In this document: piece by piece, positions 32,187 through 43,749 of the stretch
Position numbering within the stretch: the stretch's first letter is position 1
Layout: each line of letters begins with the position of its first letter
Assembly (NCBI RefSeq): GCF_031179145.1
Contig: NZ_JAPSIB010000001.1
Coordinates: 1 to 64,000, forward strand
Source: Brevibacterium sp.
GTDB taxonomy: Bacteria; Actinomycetota; Actinomycetes; Actinomycetales; Brevibacteriaceae
Length of the DNA: 64,000 nucleotides
Direction of reading: 5' to 3'
Position numbers and translations under genes: made by a program
Notes under the pieces: model-generated
What the model saw: only the letters and a program-made list of their open reading frames with translations
Told to the model about the DNA's origin: nothing
Databases searched by the model: none

Positions 32187-32337
32187 GCGGGGGAAAGCGT
32201 GAGACTGCAGTCAGGGGACGGCTGCGATATTCACCCTAGACATCGCAGGTCGTCTCGACGCTGGGGCTGACCGGAGACCGACCTCGGGAAAACCCGGTAC
32301 TCCGCCGCCACGCCCGGCCCGTCATGGCAGAACTCAG

Positions 32338-32357
32338 CCGATCCGCGAACGGATCGG
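32338..32357. terminator. CGAA-loop hairpin upstream of acnA
   Basis: CCGATCCG and CGGATCGG form a perfect 8-bp stem around CGAA. It sits about 50 nt upstream of the acnA -10 and may end transcription coming from the left; no U-tract is present. Confidence 0.4.
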
Positions 32358-32385
32358 GGGCGCGTTCGCAATGACCCCGTGACGG

Positions 32386-32414
32386 TGGTCAAGGCCGTCC
32401 GAATGCGCTAGAAT
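32386..32414 (+). promoter_or_regulatory. acnA promoter
   Basis: TGGTCA (32386-32391, four of six to consensus) and TAGAAT (32409-32414) are separated by 17 nt. Transcription would start at about 32421, within the palindrome that follows. Confidence 0.55.
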
Positions 32415-32415
32415 T

Positions 32416-32433
32416 TATCTTGATGTCAAGATA
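32416..32433. promoter_or_regulatory. TATCTTGA-TG-TCAAGATA operator at acnA
   Basis: A perfect 18-bp palindrome directly abuts the -10 and covers the predicted start site, the position of a repressor operator. Its form resembles sites of MarR-family regulators; TamR of Streptomyces, which controls aconitase, is a candidate relative. The binding protein is inferred and is not encoded next to acnA. Confidence 0.65.
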
Positions 32434-32520
32434 CTTTTGGAAACAATTGTGTCGCGTAAATCGGAGCGCGGCGCATCGGCCTGCCCGGTTCCAGGTATCG
32501 GATGAAACAGGAGAATCACG

Positions 32521-35205
<2,685 letters not shown>

Positions 35206-35252
35206 TCCGACTGACCGCATGATCGGCCGCAGCCTCTGAATCCGCGGCTGTT

Positions 35253-35297
35253 GCGAAGGCCGGTGGGACCCGCTTCGGTGGGCCCGCCGGCCTTCGC
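35253..35297. terminator. Terminator after acnA
   Basis: GCGAAGGCCGG (35253-35263) pairs perfectly with CCGGCCTTCGC (35287-35297), 47 nt beyond the acnA stop. Confidence 0.8.
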
Positions 35298-35321
35298 CGT
35301 CCCACTCGCTCCGACGCCGCC

Positions 35322-35450
35322 GGCCGAGCTGCCTGCAATGCGCTGCGAACCGGCCGAGTTGTGTGCAGTTCGCTGCGATCGAAGCAAGCTGTGTGGAGTT
35401 TGGTGCGATTTCCGACGTGAGATCGCACCTAAGCGCATACAACTCGCTTC
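35322..35450. repeat. 30-nt direct and inverted repeat element
   Basis: Three degenerate 30-nt units (35322, 35352, 35382), sharing GAGTTGTGTGCAGTTCGCTGCGA-like sequence, are followed by an inverted copy at about 35423-35450. GGTGCGAT (35402-35409) and ATCGCACC (35422-35429) form a perfect stem at the centre of the inverted pair. The element fills much of the 449-bp acnA-dxs gap; the rest holds the acnA terminator and the dxs leader. Confidence 0.65.
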
Positions 35451-35591
35451 AGATAGGCGGCGTCCTGCGCGATATGACCGGTTGTGGGTCATGACGGCTG
35501 TCTGCACTTTGCGTCCGCTGGCTGTCTGGAGTCGAGGTGTGATGCCTCACTCCGGACCCGCGCGGAGAGGGGAGCTGGGAGGACTAAGCGT

Positions 35592-35597
35592 TAAGAT
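35592..35597 (+). promoter_or_regulatory. -10 element of the dxs transcript
   Basis: TAAGAT is followed after 7 nt by GTG 35605, the start of a 17-codon open frame that ends on the dxs start codon. Confidence 0.5.
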
Positions 35598-35604
35598 GGG
35601 CCGA

Positions 35605-35658
35605 GTGGAAAATTCAGCACCAATTGTTCATCGCGTGTTCAGGAGCGAGGCCGAATGA
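35605..35658 (+). CDS. Leaderless 17-residue leader ORF coupled to dxs
   Basis: A short open frame, GTG 35605 to TGA 35656-35658, encodes [17 protein letters not shown]. It begins 7 nt after a TAAGAT -10, the leaderless spacing used by many genes here, and its stop overlaps the dxs start in an ATGA (dxs ATG 35655). The dxs ribosome binding site AGGAG (35641-35645) lies inside it. This arrangement would let leaderless translation of the leader deliver ribosomes to dxs. It may instead be a chance open frame; it is too short to judge by codon use. Confidence 0.4.
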   Translation: MENSAPIVHRVFRSEAE

Positions 35659-37589
35659 CATTTCTCGAGTCGATCAACTCGCCGTCCGACCTGCGCGCAC
35701 TCGATGCGGCCGAATGTGAGGTCCTCGCCAAGGAAATCCGCGACTACCTGGTCACCACGGTCGCGGGCACCGGTGGTCACCTGGGCCCCAACCTCGGCGT
35801 CGTCGAACTGACGATGGGACTGCACCGCGTCTTCGAATCTCCGCACGACACCCTCCTCTTCGACGTCGGGCATCAGACCTACGTCCACAAGCTCCTCACC
35901 GGTCGCATCGACGACTTCGGCTCCCTGCGCCAGCGGGACGGCCTCTCCGGTTACCCCAGCCGAGAGGAGAGCGAGCACGATGTGATCGAGAACTCCCACG
36001 CCTCGGCGTCGCTGTCGTGGGCCGATGGAATCGCCAAGGCTCACCAGCTCAAGGGTGAAACCGACCGCCATGTCGTCGCCGTCATCGGCGACGGAGCCCT
36101 GACCGGAGGAATGGCCTGGGAGGCGCTCAACACCATCGCCGCGGACAAGTCGACTCCGCCGCGCAAACTCGTCATCATCGTCAATGACAACGGACGCTCC
36201 TACGCGCCCACCGTCGGCGGATTCGCCGACCACCTCGACGAACTGCGGACGACGTCCGGCTACGAGAAGCTCCTGTCCTGGGGCAAGTCGACGCTGCAGC
36301 AGTCCGGGGCACCCGGCCGGGCCGCCTACAGCGCGATCCACGGCGTCAAACGCGGTCTCAAGGACATGGTCAGCGCCGAGCAGACAGGAATGTTCGACGA
36401 ACTCGGCATCAAGTACCTGGGTCCCGTCGACGGCCATGACCTGCCTGCCGTCGAGAAGGCCCTGCAGCGGGCCAAGCACTACGACGGGGGACCTGTCATC
36501 GTCCACATGATCACGCAGAAGGGGCAGGGCTACGACCCGGCCGTCAACGACGACGCCGACCAGTTCCACTCGGTCGGAGTCATCGACCCGGTGACGGGGA
36601 AGTCGACGCCGTCGAAGCAGGCCTCGTGGACCTCGGTGTTCGGTGACGAGATCCTCGACATCGCGACCGATCGCGAGGACGTCGTCGCCGTCACCGCCGC
36701 GATGCTCATGCCGGTGGGGCTCGCGAAATTCGCCGAGGCGTACCCGGAGCGGGTCTTCGACGTCGGCATTGCCGAACAGCACGCCGTCGCCTCGGCGGCA
36801 GGACTGTCCTTCGGTGGACTGCATCCCGTCGTCTGCATCTATGCGACGTTCCTCAACCGGGCCTTCGACCAGATCCTGATGGACGTCGCCCTGCACGGGC
36901 AGGGCGTGACCTTCGTGCTCGACCGGGCGGGGATCACCGGCCCCGACGGAGCCAGCCACCACGGCATCTGGGACATCGCGATGCTGCGGATCGTCCCAGG
37001 GCTCAGGCTCGCAGCCCCTCGTGATGGAGCACGGCTGACCGAGGAGCTGCGCGAAGCGGTCGACGTCTCCGACGCTCCCACCGTCATCCGGTTCCCGAGG
37101 GGCAGCGTCGGCACCGATATTCCCGCGCTCCGCCGCCTCTCCGACGGCGTCGACGTCCTGCGGGAGGTGCCTGCCGGCGCCTCCAAGGATGTTCTCATCG
37201 TCTCCGTCGGTCCGCTGGCCGCGCGCGCCCATGAGGTTGCAGACCGTTTGGCCCAGCGGGGGATCGCCTCGACGATCGTCGACCCGCGGTGGGTGCTTCC
37301 GGTGCCGGGCAGCGTCATCGACTTGGCCAGTGAGCACAGCCTCGTCGCGGTGATCGAGGACGGAGTGAAGATCGGAGGGATCGGCTCCCAGATCCGTCGT
37401 GACCTGCGGGCCGCCGATTCCCGCATCGGCGTCGTCGAGCTCGGCGCTCCGGACGAGTTCCTGCCGCAGGGCACGCGCGACGAGATCCTCGAATACGCAG
37501 GCCTGGACGTGACGACGATGGTCGAGGAGATCGTGCACATCCTGCCCGCCGACCTCAAGGCTCGCGCTCAGACCCGTACCGCCGTCTGA
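35655..37589 (+). CDS. dxs: 1-deoxy-D-xylulose-5-phosphate synthase
   Basis: Dxs condenses pyruvate and glyceraldehyde 3-phosphate with thiamine diphosphate, the first step of the MEP isoprenoid pathway. The 644-residue protein has [14 protein letters not shown], the TPP motif [15 protein letters not shown] with a later NDN, and in the second domain [34 protein letters not shown] lies 9 nt upstream of ATG 35655. uppS, a downstream user of MEP products, is in the same window. The final codons and stop (37578-37590) are repeated at 39292-39304, beyond an inserted pair of genes. Confidence 0.97.
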   Translation: MTFLESINSPSDLRALDAAECEVLAKEIRDYLVTTVAGTGGHLGPNLGVVELTMGLHRVFESPHDTLLFDVGHQTYVHKLLTGRIDDFGSLRQRDGLSGYPSREESEHDVIENSHASASLSWADGIAKAHQLKGETDRHVVAVIGDGALTGGMAWEALNTIAADKSTPPRKLVIIVNDNGRSYAPTVGGFADHLDELRTTSGYEKLLSWGKSTLQQSGAPGRAAYSAIHGVKRGLKDMVSAEQTGMFDELGIKYLGPVDGHDLPAVEKALQRAKHYDGGPVIVHMITQKGQGYDPAVNDDADQFHSVGVIDPVTGKSTPSKQASWTSVFGDEILDIATDREDVVAVTAAMLMPVGLAKFAEAYPERVFDVGIAEQHAVASAAGLSFGGLHPVVCIYATFLNRAFDQILMDVALHGQGVTFVLDRAGITGPDGASHHGIWDIAMLRIVPGLRLAAPRDGARLTEELREAVDVSDAPTVIRFPRGSVGTDIPALRRLSDGVDVLREVPAGASKDVLIVSVGPLAARAHEVADRLAQRGIASTIVDPRWVLPVPGSVIDLASEHSLVAVIEDGVKIGGIGSQIRRDLRAADSRIGVVELGAPDEFLPQGTRDEILEYAGLDVTTMVEEIVHILPADLKARAQTRTAV

Positions 37590-37590
37590 A
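37578..37590 (+). repeat. 13-bp direct repeat, left copy (dxs 3' end)
   Basis: ACCGCCGTCTGAA, the last three codons and stop of dxs, is repeated exactly at 39292-39304. The two copies enclose the DHFR-like and AraC genes. Confidence 0.9.
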
Positions 37591-37684
37591 GGCCAAGGAC
37601 CGTCCAAGCGACGGTGTGCACGGCCGCACTGCCGCCTGAGGCTGCGGTCGTTCGAACGTTCACGGCCGACCGGAGCCGGATCGG

Positions 37685-38266
37685 TCAGCGCAGAACCTGA
37701 TACCGCAGATGAAGCACTCTGTTGCCCTGGACCACGGCCTCGGGACCAACCAACAGGTGCTGCGCGTCGACCGACCCGAAGTAGCGCCTGCCAGAACCGA
37801 AGACTATGGGCACCACGTCCATGCGCACCTCGTCGACCAGGCCCGCAGCCAGCGCCTGACCACCGACGTCGCCGGCGGCGACCTCAACGATGCGGTCGCC
37901 GGCCAACTGCTGTGCCTTGACCACGGCTGCCTCGATGCCCTCGACGAAGTGAAACGGCGCTTCCGGATTCCAGCCGCCGGGAGCCGGCCGATGCGTCACG
38001 ACGACTACGTGGTCGATTCCGCTCGGGGGCTTCCCGTCCCAGCCGTCCGTCAAGTCGAAGACTCGGCGACCCGCTACTGTCGTTCCGATCTGGTCCCAAT
38101 ATGGTCGGGTGCAGTCGTAGGATTCCTGCGACACCTTCAAGAAGCCGCTCGCGTCCAATGGGACGTCCCCGTTGGACAACCAGTCGAACAGCGGTCCAGG
38201 CTGGTCGTTCTCGTCCGCAATGAAACCGTCGACCGATACCGACGCGTACATCACCACTTTGCCCAT
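37685..38266 (-). CDS. Dihydrofolate reductase-like (RibD C-terminal) family protein
   Basis: This 193-residue protein matches the bacterial RibD_C/dihydrofolate-reductase-like family: KVVMYASVSVDGFIADENDQPGPLFDWL at the N-terminus, VAGRRVFDLTDGWDG, and a C-terminal VDEVRMDVVPIVFGSGRRYFG. Such proteins bind NADPH and are probably reductases, but their substrates are mostly unknown and folate reduction should not be assumed. GGAG lies 6 nt before ATG 38266. It lies downstream of the AraC gene on the same strand, 64 nt away. GC is lower than neighbours (about 60% in lines counted by eye), in keeping with an inserted cassette. Confidence 0.82.
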   Translation of the reverse strand: MGKVVMYASVSVDGFIADENDQPGPLFDWLSNGDVPLDASGFLKVSQESYDCTRPYWDQIGTTVAGRRVFDLTDGWDGKPPSGIDHVVVVTHRPAPGGWNPEAPFHFVEGIEAAVVKAQQLAGDRIVEVAAGDVGGQALAAGLVDEVRMDVVPIVFGSGRRYFGSVDAQHLLVGPEAVVQGNRVLHLRYQVLR

Positions 38267-38330
38267 GGGGAGCTCCTCTGTCTGGGATACCCCACTTTAA
38301 CCATCCGCTAGCGGTCGGTCTTGTAGGAAA

Positions 38331-39170
38331 TCAATCGGCGGGCAGCGGCCAGCCGTCGAGCACGTGACCGGGGTGTTCGCGCAGGAACCGGCGCCTGACT
38401 TCGAGGTATCGGCTCGGTGTGAGACCGGTGAAAGCCCGGAGCTCGTGGCTGAAGTGGGACTGGTCGAAGTAGCCCGCGCTGGTGGCGAGGCCACCCCAGT
38501 CGATCGGATCGGCAGGGTCGATCGCGAGCATGGAGGCGACGAAGCGGTGGGTGCGGGCCAACCGCTTCGGCGTGACGCCAATGAATTCTTTGAACCTAAG
38601 CGCCAGGTGAGTGCTGCTGACACCGGCTGCCTCTCTCAGGTCGCCGACCGGCACCGACCCTCTTGTCACCGCGATGACTTTGCTCGCTTGGCGGACCAGC
38701 TCCAGGCCGGGGGCCTCATGCAGCCGCCGTATCAACTCCTCCTCGAGCAGCGTCAGCATCTCGGGCGGGTGCTCTGCCATGACCAGTCGGTCCTGCAGCT
38801 CGGCAACTGCGGGACGGCCCCACACCTGTTCCACTGACATCGGACGATCACACAGCTCAGCCGCAGACATCGGTAGGAACGGAGCCAAGCCCCACGGCTT
38901 GAAGTGCACACCGATGGAGCGGGACCGCAGTGGGTAGCCGAAGTCCCACGCGTGGGTGGGCATGGTGACGACGCAGCCGTCGGCGTACTCGGTTGTCTCG
39001 ACGTCAAGGCCGCCGCGGATGCGCAACGGCGGCCCGAGGTTGATGATGAGCAGCGCCGAGGGAGCCGGCGGCAGCGTCAGCATCGGGTACGGCGGCGAAC
39101 CGTGAAGAAAGTAGAGGTCGTCGATCAGCCCGTCCAACGGTGGTCGCGGCACTCTGGAGACGTACTCCAT
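38331..39170 (-). CDS. AraC family transcriptional regulator
   Basis: This 279-residue regulator has a C-terminal AraC-type double helix-turn-helix: VGDLREAAGVSSTHLALRFKEFIGVTPKRLARTHRF and LATSAGYFDQSHFSHELRAFTGLTPSRYLEVRR. The N-terminal part (about 1-130) resembles the DUF6597/AraC-associated sensing domain with MPTHAWDFGYPLRSRSIGVHFKPWG. ATG 39170 is chosen because TACGCT lies 6 nt upstream; ATG 39176 touches the hexamer. It probably controls the reductase-like gene downstream in the same cassette. Confidence 0.85.
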   Translation of the reverse strand: MEYVSRVPRPPLDGLIDDLYFLHGSPPYPMLTLPPAPSALLIINLGPPLRIRGGLDVETTEYADGCVVTMPTHAWDFGYPLRSRSIGVHFKPWGLAPFLPMSAAELCDRPMSVEQVWGRPAVAELQDRLVMAEHPPEMLTLLEEELIRRLHEAPGLELVRQASKVIAVTRGSVPVGDLREAAGVSSTHLALRFKEFIGVTPKRLARTHRFVASMLAIDPADPIDWGGLATSAGYFDQSHFSHELRAFTGLTPSRYLEVRRRFLREHPGHVLDGWPLPAD

Positions 39171-39176
39171 GCCCAT

Positions 39177-39182
39177 AGCGTA
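39177..39182 (-). promoter_or_regulatory. -10 element of the AraC gene (leaderless)
   Basis: On the minus strand TACGCT is followed after 6 nt by ATG 39170. Confidence 0.4.
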
Positions 39183-39291
39183 GTCGAGGTCTCGTCGTCG
39201 ACGAGTGCCGGAAATTCCAGCCGCCGAAAAAGTGCCGGCTGAAGTCGCGGTGGTCACAGTCCATCTCACCGCACTCGGTCGTGGGGCCGGC

Positions 39292-39304
39292 ACCGCCGTC
39301 TGAA
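39292..39304 (+). repeat. 13-bp direct repeat, right copy
   Basis: ACCGCCGTCTGAA here is identical to the dxs 3' end at 37578-37590. It abuts the end of rnd (stop at 39310), so the ancestral junction dxs-rnd would be restored if one copy and the 1701 bp between were removed. Confidence 0.9.
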
Positions 39305-39309
39305 CCGCC

Positions 39310-40482
39310 TCACTCCTCGGGCAGGGACTCCAGGGCGCGTTCGAGGACCGGGGCGCACAGTTCGATCTGCCACGGCCGCGCACAATGCTCGATGAGGAAC
39401 TCGACGACGTCGTCGACCGGACGTGAGCCCAGTGCCTTGACCACGGCGGGCTGCAGCAGCACATCGTGGGGGATCTCCATGTCCTCGGCGCGGACGGCGA
39501 TCGCCGCCTTGAGGGCCGCCATCCGTTCCTTGATCTCCGTGTGGCTGAGCGGGGACCTCAGCCCCGTCGCAGCCTCGTGGCGCCGAGGCAGCTCGTCGTC
39601 GGGGAGGCGGGTCGCCTTGCGGAAGGCACGGAAGAGCCGGGCGGACTCGGCCCGGGACAGCTTCGGCCAGATCGCCATGATGTCATCGCTCGAGCGAACC
39701 CGGGACACGGACAGCGCGATGAGCTCGCGATCACGCAGGACGCGTGACGGAGCGATGTCGGCTTCTGAAGCCATGGAGTCGCGGACCTGCCAGAGTTCGC
39801 GCACCTTGGCGATGTCCTTGCGGGACTTCAGCTTCGACAGCCCCTGCGTCCGCCGCCAGGGTTCGGCATAGTGCTTGGGCGTGAACGTGCGCAGATGGGC
39901 GAACTCCTGCCGGGCATACTCCCACTTGCCCGAGTCGATGAGCTCCTGCTCGAGGATGTCGCGCATGGGCAGCAGCACTTCGACGTCGAGAGCGGCATAG
40001 TCCAGCCATTCCGCAGGCAGCGGCCGCACCGACCAGTCGGCGGCCGAATGCTCCTTCGCCAACCGCACCCCCAGCGTCCGCTCCGCCACTGCGGCCAAAC
40101 CGAATTTCTCCCAGCCGAGCAGCCGGGCCGCGAGTTCGGTGTCGAAGATTCCCGCCGGGCGCATTCCGCGCTCCTGCAGGCACGGCAGATCCTGGGTGGC
40201 GGAATGGAGGACCCACTCATCGTCGCCGAGTGCCGCATTGAGCGCGGTGAGATCACCGAGCGCCTCGGAATCGAGGAGGAAGGTGCCCGATCCGGTGCGG
40301 CGCAGCTGCACGAGGAACGCGCGCTGACCGTATCTGATTCCGGACGCGCGTTCGGCGTCGACGGCGATTGGTCCCGTCCCGGCCGCCAGGCGCTCACAGG
40401 CCTGGGCGAAGTCCTCGGGGGTGTCGACGACCGGCGGCGTGCCTTCGGCCGGTGCGGTCAAGAGCGGTGGTTCTTCTATCAT
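39310..40482 (-). CDS. rnd: Ribonuclease D-like 3'-5' exonuclease with HRDC domain
   Basis: This 390-residue DEDD exonuclease has the acidic motifs IAVDAERASGIRYGQRAFLVQL (Exo I), HSATQDLPCL (Exo II) and DYAALDVEVLLPM (Exo III), followed by an HRDC domain (about 210-290) and a C-terminal helical region. RNase D trims RNA 3' ends such as tRNA precursors. Its start overlaps the DUF3000 stop by 4 nt, the conserved actinobacterial arrangement of DUF3000, rnd and dxs. Confidence 0.9.
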   Translation of the reverse strand: MIEEPPLLTAPAEGTPPVVDTPEDFAQACERLAAGTGPIAVDAERASGIRYGQRAFLVQLRRTGSGTFLLDSEALGDLTALNAALGDDEWVLHSATQDLPCLQERGMRPAGIFDTELAARLLGWEKFGLAAVAERTLGVRLAKEHSAADWSVRPLPAEWLDYAALDVEVLLPMRDILEQELIDSGKWEYARQEFAHLRTFTPKHYAEPWRRTQGLSKLKSRKDIAKVRELWQVRDSMASEADIAPSRVLRDRELIALSVSRVRSSDDIMAIWPKLSRAESARLFRAFRKATRLPDDELPRRHEAATGLRSPLSHTEIKERMAALKAAIAVRAEDMEIPHDVLLQPAVVKALGSRPVDDVVEFLIEHCARPWQIELCAPVLERALESLPEE

Positions 40483-41093
40483 CGACGACGCCCGGGCAGG
40501 GCTGAAACTCCTTCAGGCAGTGGTGGCAGTCCGGCGACTGTGCACAGCAGATCGATCCACGCCTCGAAGTGATCCCCGATCATCTCGGGCTCCGCGATCA
40601 CGGGTGTCCAGGAAGCGCGCAGCTCCAAGTCTATCGTGGCCGGGCGGGTGGCCAGGGTGCCGAAGCTCTCCGACAGCACCCGGGTGGTCGTCCCTCCCGC
40701 GGCGACGACTTCGCAGTCGTTGGACTCGAGAGCGTCCTCCAGCCAGGTCCAGGCGACGTGGCCGAGCATCGCCTCGTTGCCCAGTTCGTGCTCGAGCTCG
40801 GCGCGGATGTAGGAGACCACACGGAACGGACCCTCCCATTCCGCTGGGGAGTCGGGGTCGTAGAGGACGACGATACGACCGGTGGCGAGCTCCTCGATGG
40901 CCTCGCCGCTGGCTCGCAGGAACGTCTCGTCCGCGCGCACCTCTGCGCCGAGGGCATAGGAATAGGGGGCCAGTCGCGCCGGTGCCGGGATCTCGGAGAT
41001 CGACACGTTGGTCGTGTTCCGAGCTTCGCGCAGGACCGAAGTGACGGCGGAGAACTCCGCCGGAATGCGGTTGAGAGGTGAGGTGTTGACCAC
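40479..41093 (-). CDS. DUF3000 family protein
   Basis: This 204-residue protein is the DUF3000 member that precedes rnd in many actinobacteria. Conserved blocks include IPEFSAVTSVLREARNT-like N-terminus, LAPYSYALGAEV, FRVVSYIRAELEHELGNEAMLGHVAWTWLEDAL and ATIDLELRASWTP. Function is unknown; no membrane segment is seen. GTG 41093 is preferred over GTG 41102 because the TATCGT -10 lies 7 nt before the former and runs into the latter. It is divergent from hemE. Confidence 0.88.
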   Translation of the reverse strand: MVNTSPLNRIPAEFSAVTSVLREARNTTNVSISEIPAPARLAPYSYALGAEVRADETFLRASGEAIEELATGRIVVLYDPDSPAEWEGPFRVVSYIRAELEHELGNEAMLGHVAWTWLEDALESNDCEVVAAGGTTTRVLSESFGTLATRPATIDLELRASWTPVIAEPEMIGDHFEAWIDLLCTVAGLPPLPEGVSALPGRRR

Positions 41094-41100
41094 ACTCGCC

Positions 41101-41106
41101 ACGATA
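41101..41106 (-). promoter_or_regulatory. -10 element of DUF3000/rnd (leaderless)
   Basis: On the minus strand TATCGT is followed after 7 nt by GTG 41093. Confidence 0.45.
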
Positions 41107-41245
41107 GATGACGTGACCCGGCAGAGGAATCATCCACGCCGAGGCGGGAGCGGAGATTTGTCGCGAACGCGGCGATCCAAGACGGAGAATCTTGAAATCG
41201 TGACCCGCTGGGCGTCGGTCGCACAGGGATGGAAAGATGGGGGAC

Positions 41246-42292
41246 ATGACTTCCACCTTGTTGCCTGCCCTGCGCGGCGAACAGATCGAGCACACGCCGG
41301 TCTGGTTCATGCGTCAGGCCGGACGCTCCCTTCCCGAATACCGCGCGCTGCGATCGGGCACCTCGATGCTCGCCGCCTGCCGCGATCCCGAACTCGTCAC
41401 GGAGATCACGTGTCAGCCCGTGCGCCGGCACGGCGTCGATGCGGCGATCTTCTTCTCCGACATCGTCGTCCCCCTGCAGGCGGCCGGCGTCGACGTGGAG
41501 ATCGTGGCCGGCAAGGGTCCGGTCATCGCCGAGCCGATCCGCAGCCGCGTCGATGTCGATGCGCTGCCCGAACTCGACCCGGAGCAGATCCCCGACATCG
41601 CCGAATCGATCGGGCGCATCACGGCCGAACTCGGCGCCGAGACCCCGCTGATCGGCTTCGCCGGCGCCCCCTTCACCCTGGCCAGCTACCTCATCGAAGG
41701 CGGGCCGAGTAAGAACCACGAGAAGACGAAGTCACTGATGATCGCCGAGCCCGAGACCTTCTCGGCGCTGCTTGCCAAGCTCGCGCGGATCTCCACCACC
41801 TTCATCGACGTGCAGCTGAGCGCAGGCGCCCGGGCCTTCCAGCTCTTCGACTCCTGGGCCGGCTACCTGTCCCGGCGCGACTACGAGGACCACGTGCTCG
41901 AGCACTCGAGCGCCGTCTTCGCCGCACTCGCCGGCCACGACGTGCCGAGCATTCACTTCGGAGTCCAGACCGGTGAGCTCCTGAGCTCGATGTCGCGTGC
42001 CGGATCGAGTGCCATGGGCGTCGACTTCCGTGTCGGCCTCGACGATGCGTCCACCCGCGTGCAGCCGCACCAGGCGCTGCAGGGCAACCTCGACCCGGCT
42101 CTGCTGTTCGCACCCTGGGAGGCCCTGGCGCCGCGGATCGAGACGATCGTGCGGCAGGGTCTCGACCACGAAGCCGGATTCGTCTTCAACCTCGGCCACG
42201 GGGTCCTGCCCGACACCGACCCCGAGGTGCCCGGCCGGATCGTCGCCGAGGTGCACCGGGTGTCCGCCGAGATCCTCGCCGCCCGAGGCTGA
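41246..42292 (+). CDS. hemE: Uroporphyrinogen decarboxylase
   Basis: HemE decarboxylates uroporphyrinogen III to coproporphyrinogen III. The 348-residue enzyme shows FMRQAGRSLPEYR, IFFSDIVVPLQAAGVDVE, GFAGAPFTLASYLIEGG, FQLFDSWAGYLS and a terminal NLGHGVLPDTDPE. ATG 41246 is 7 nt after an AAAGAT hexamer (41233-41238), like other leaderless starts; ATG 41237 is in frame and overlaps it. cgoX starts 2 nt after its stop and chdC overlaps that, giving a three-gene heme operon. Confidence 0.96.
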   Translation: MTSTLLPALRGEQIEHTPVWFMRQAGRSLPEYRALRSGTSMLAACRDPELVTEITCQPVRRHGVDAAIFFSDIVVPLQAAGVDVEIVAGKGPVIAEPIRSRVDVDALPELDPEQIPDIAESIGRITAELGAETPLIGFAGAPFTLASYLIEGGPSKNHEKTKSLMIAEPETFSALLAKLARISTTFIDVQLSAGARAFQLFDSWAGYLSRRDYEDHVLEHSSAVFAALAGHDVPSIHFGVQTGELLSSMSRAGSSAMGVDFRVGLDDASTRVQPHQALQGNLDPALLFAPWEALAPRIETIVRQGLDHEAGFVFNLGHGVLPDTDPEVPGRIVAEVHRVSAEILAARG

Positions 42293-42294
42293 GC

Positions 42295-43749
42295 ATGCGC
42301 GTCACCGTCATCGGCGGAGGCATCTCCGGGCTCGTGACCGCTCATCGCTTGGCCCCGTACCACGAGGTGACGGTGCTCGAAGCGGCCGACCGCCTCGGCG
42401 GCTGCCTGCGTGCGACGACGGTCGACGGCGCCTTCCCCGAGGGACTCGACATCGGCGCCGAGGCGAGCCTCCACCGCCGCAGCGAGACCAGGGAACTGGC
42501 CGCCGAGCTGGGTCTCGACGCAGTCTTCCCGTCCCCGGCCCATTCCTCCCAGGTCTTCGCCCGCGGGCGCCTCCACCCGATTCCGAAGCGCACCGTGATG
42601 GGCGTGCCCGCCGATCCCGCCGATGTAGCGGAACTGCTCGGTGCGGAGGCGGCCGAACGGGTCGCCGCGGAGGTCCTCAGTCCGCCGGTCACCGGCGACG
42701 TTTCACTCGGCGACTTCCTGTCCGAGCGCCTCGGCGCCGAACTCGTCGACACCCTCGTCGACCCACTGCTCGGCGGAGTCTACGCGGGACGGTGCCGGAA
42801 CCTGTCCCTGGCCGCGACCGTGCCCGCGCTGCTGCCCGCCGCCAGGAGCGGCACCTCGGTGCTCGAGCTCGTCAGGGAGCTCATCGCCGCACGAGAGTCC
42901 GCTGCCGCGACACCCGCCCCAGTGTTCATGAGCCTGGTCGGCGGGATCAACCGCCTCGTCCCGGCGCTGGCGGAGCGGATCCGGGCCCGGGGGGCGACAC
43001 TCCGGCTCGGTACCGCAGTCGATGCTCTGGCCGCCTCCGCCGACGGGTGGACGGTGAGCGCAGCGGGAGCCGAGATCGCCACGGACGCCGTCGTCGTCGC
43101 CACGCCTGCGGACGTGGCCCGGCAGCTCCTCGCCGAGGCGGCCCCGGCCGCAGCGTCGCTCCTCAGCGGGATTCCCTATGCGTCGACCGCCCTGGTGCTG
43201 GCGCTGGTCGAGGTGGGCGAGAGTCCGCTCGCGGGATCGGGCTTCCTCGTCCCGCCGACGGAGGACACGTTCATCAAGGCCGCGACCCACGTGTCGAACA
43301 AGTGGCCCTGGGTGCGCGAGCGCCTGCCCGCGGGCACGGCGGTCGTCAGGATGAGCATCGGCCGATTCGGCGATGAACCTCGGACCTGGCAGGACCTGCC
43401 CGAGACCGAGCTCGCCCGGCGGGCGTTCGCCGACTGGCAGCGGATCACGGGCCGCAGTGACCGCCTCGTCGCTGCCGAGGTCAGGCACTGGGACGAGGCT
43501 CTGCCGCAGTATCTGCCCGGACACGCCAAGACGGTCACCGCCATCGACGCCGCACTCGCGCGCGTGCCCGGACTCGAGCTGGCGGGGTCCGCCTATCACG
43601 GGGTCGGAATCCCTGCGTGCATCGAACGGGCCGACGTCGTCGCCACGCGGCTGCTCACCGAGAACGGGCAGAACCATGTCTCCGTCGACACCGATGGGAC
43701 ACCCCTCAGGACAGACACAGACGAGAACACGAAGAAGGAGCACGAATGA
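42295..43749 (+). CDS. cgoX: Coproporphyrinogen III oxidase (HemY-type)
   Basis: This 484-residue FAD enzyme oxidises coproporphyrinogen III to coproporphyrin III in the actinobacterial heme route (formerly annotated protoporphyrinogen oxidase). The FAD motif [20 protein letters not shown] opens the protein, [13 protein letters not shown] follows, and the C-terminus has [16 protein letters not shown] and [17 protein letters not shown]. It sits between hemE and chdC, with an ATGA overlap to chdC. Confidence 0.95.
   Translation: MRVTVIGGGISGLVTAHRLAPYHEVTVLEAADRLGGCLRATTVDGAFPEGLDIGAEASLHRRSETRELAAELGLDAVFPSPAHSSQVFARGRLHPIPKRTVMGVPADPADVAELLGAEAAERVAAEVLSPPVTGDVSLGDFLSERLGAELVDTLVDPLLGGVYAGRCRNLSLAATVPALLPAARSGTSVLELVRELIAARESAAATPAPVFMSLVGGINRLVPALAERIRARGATLRLGTAVDALAASADGWTVSAAGAEIATDAVVVATPADVARQLLAEAAPAAASLLSGIPYASTALVLALVEVGESPLAGSGFLVPPTEDTFIKAATHVSNKWPWVRERLPAGTAVVRMSIGRFGDEPRTWQDLPETELARRAFADWQRITGRSDRLVAAEVRHWDEALPQYLPGHAKTVTAIDAALARVPGLELAGSAYHGVGIPACIERADVVATRLLTENGQNHVSVDTDGTPLRTDTDENTKKEHE

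Noticed and set aside
37640..37660. LexA box-like GTTCGAACGTTC after dxs
   Set aside because: Actinobacterial SOS boxes are TCGAAC-N4-GTTCGA; the half-site order and spacing here do not match.
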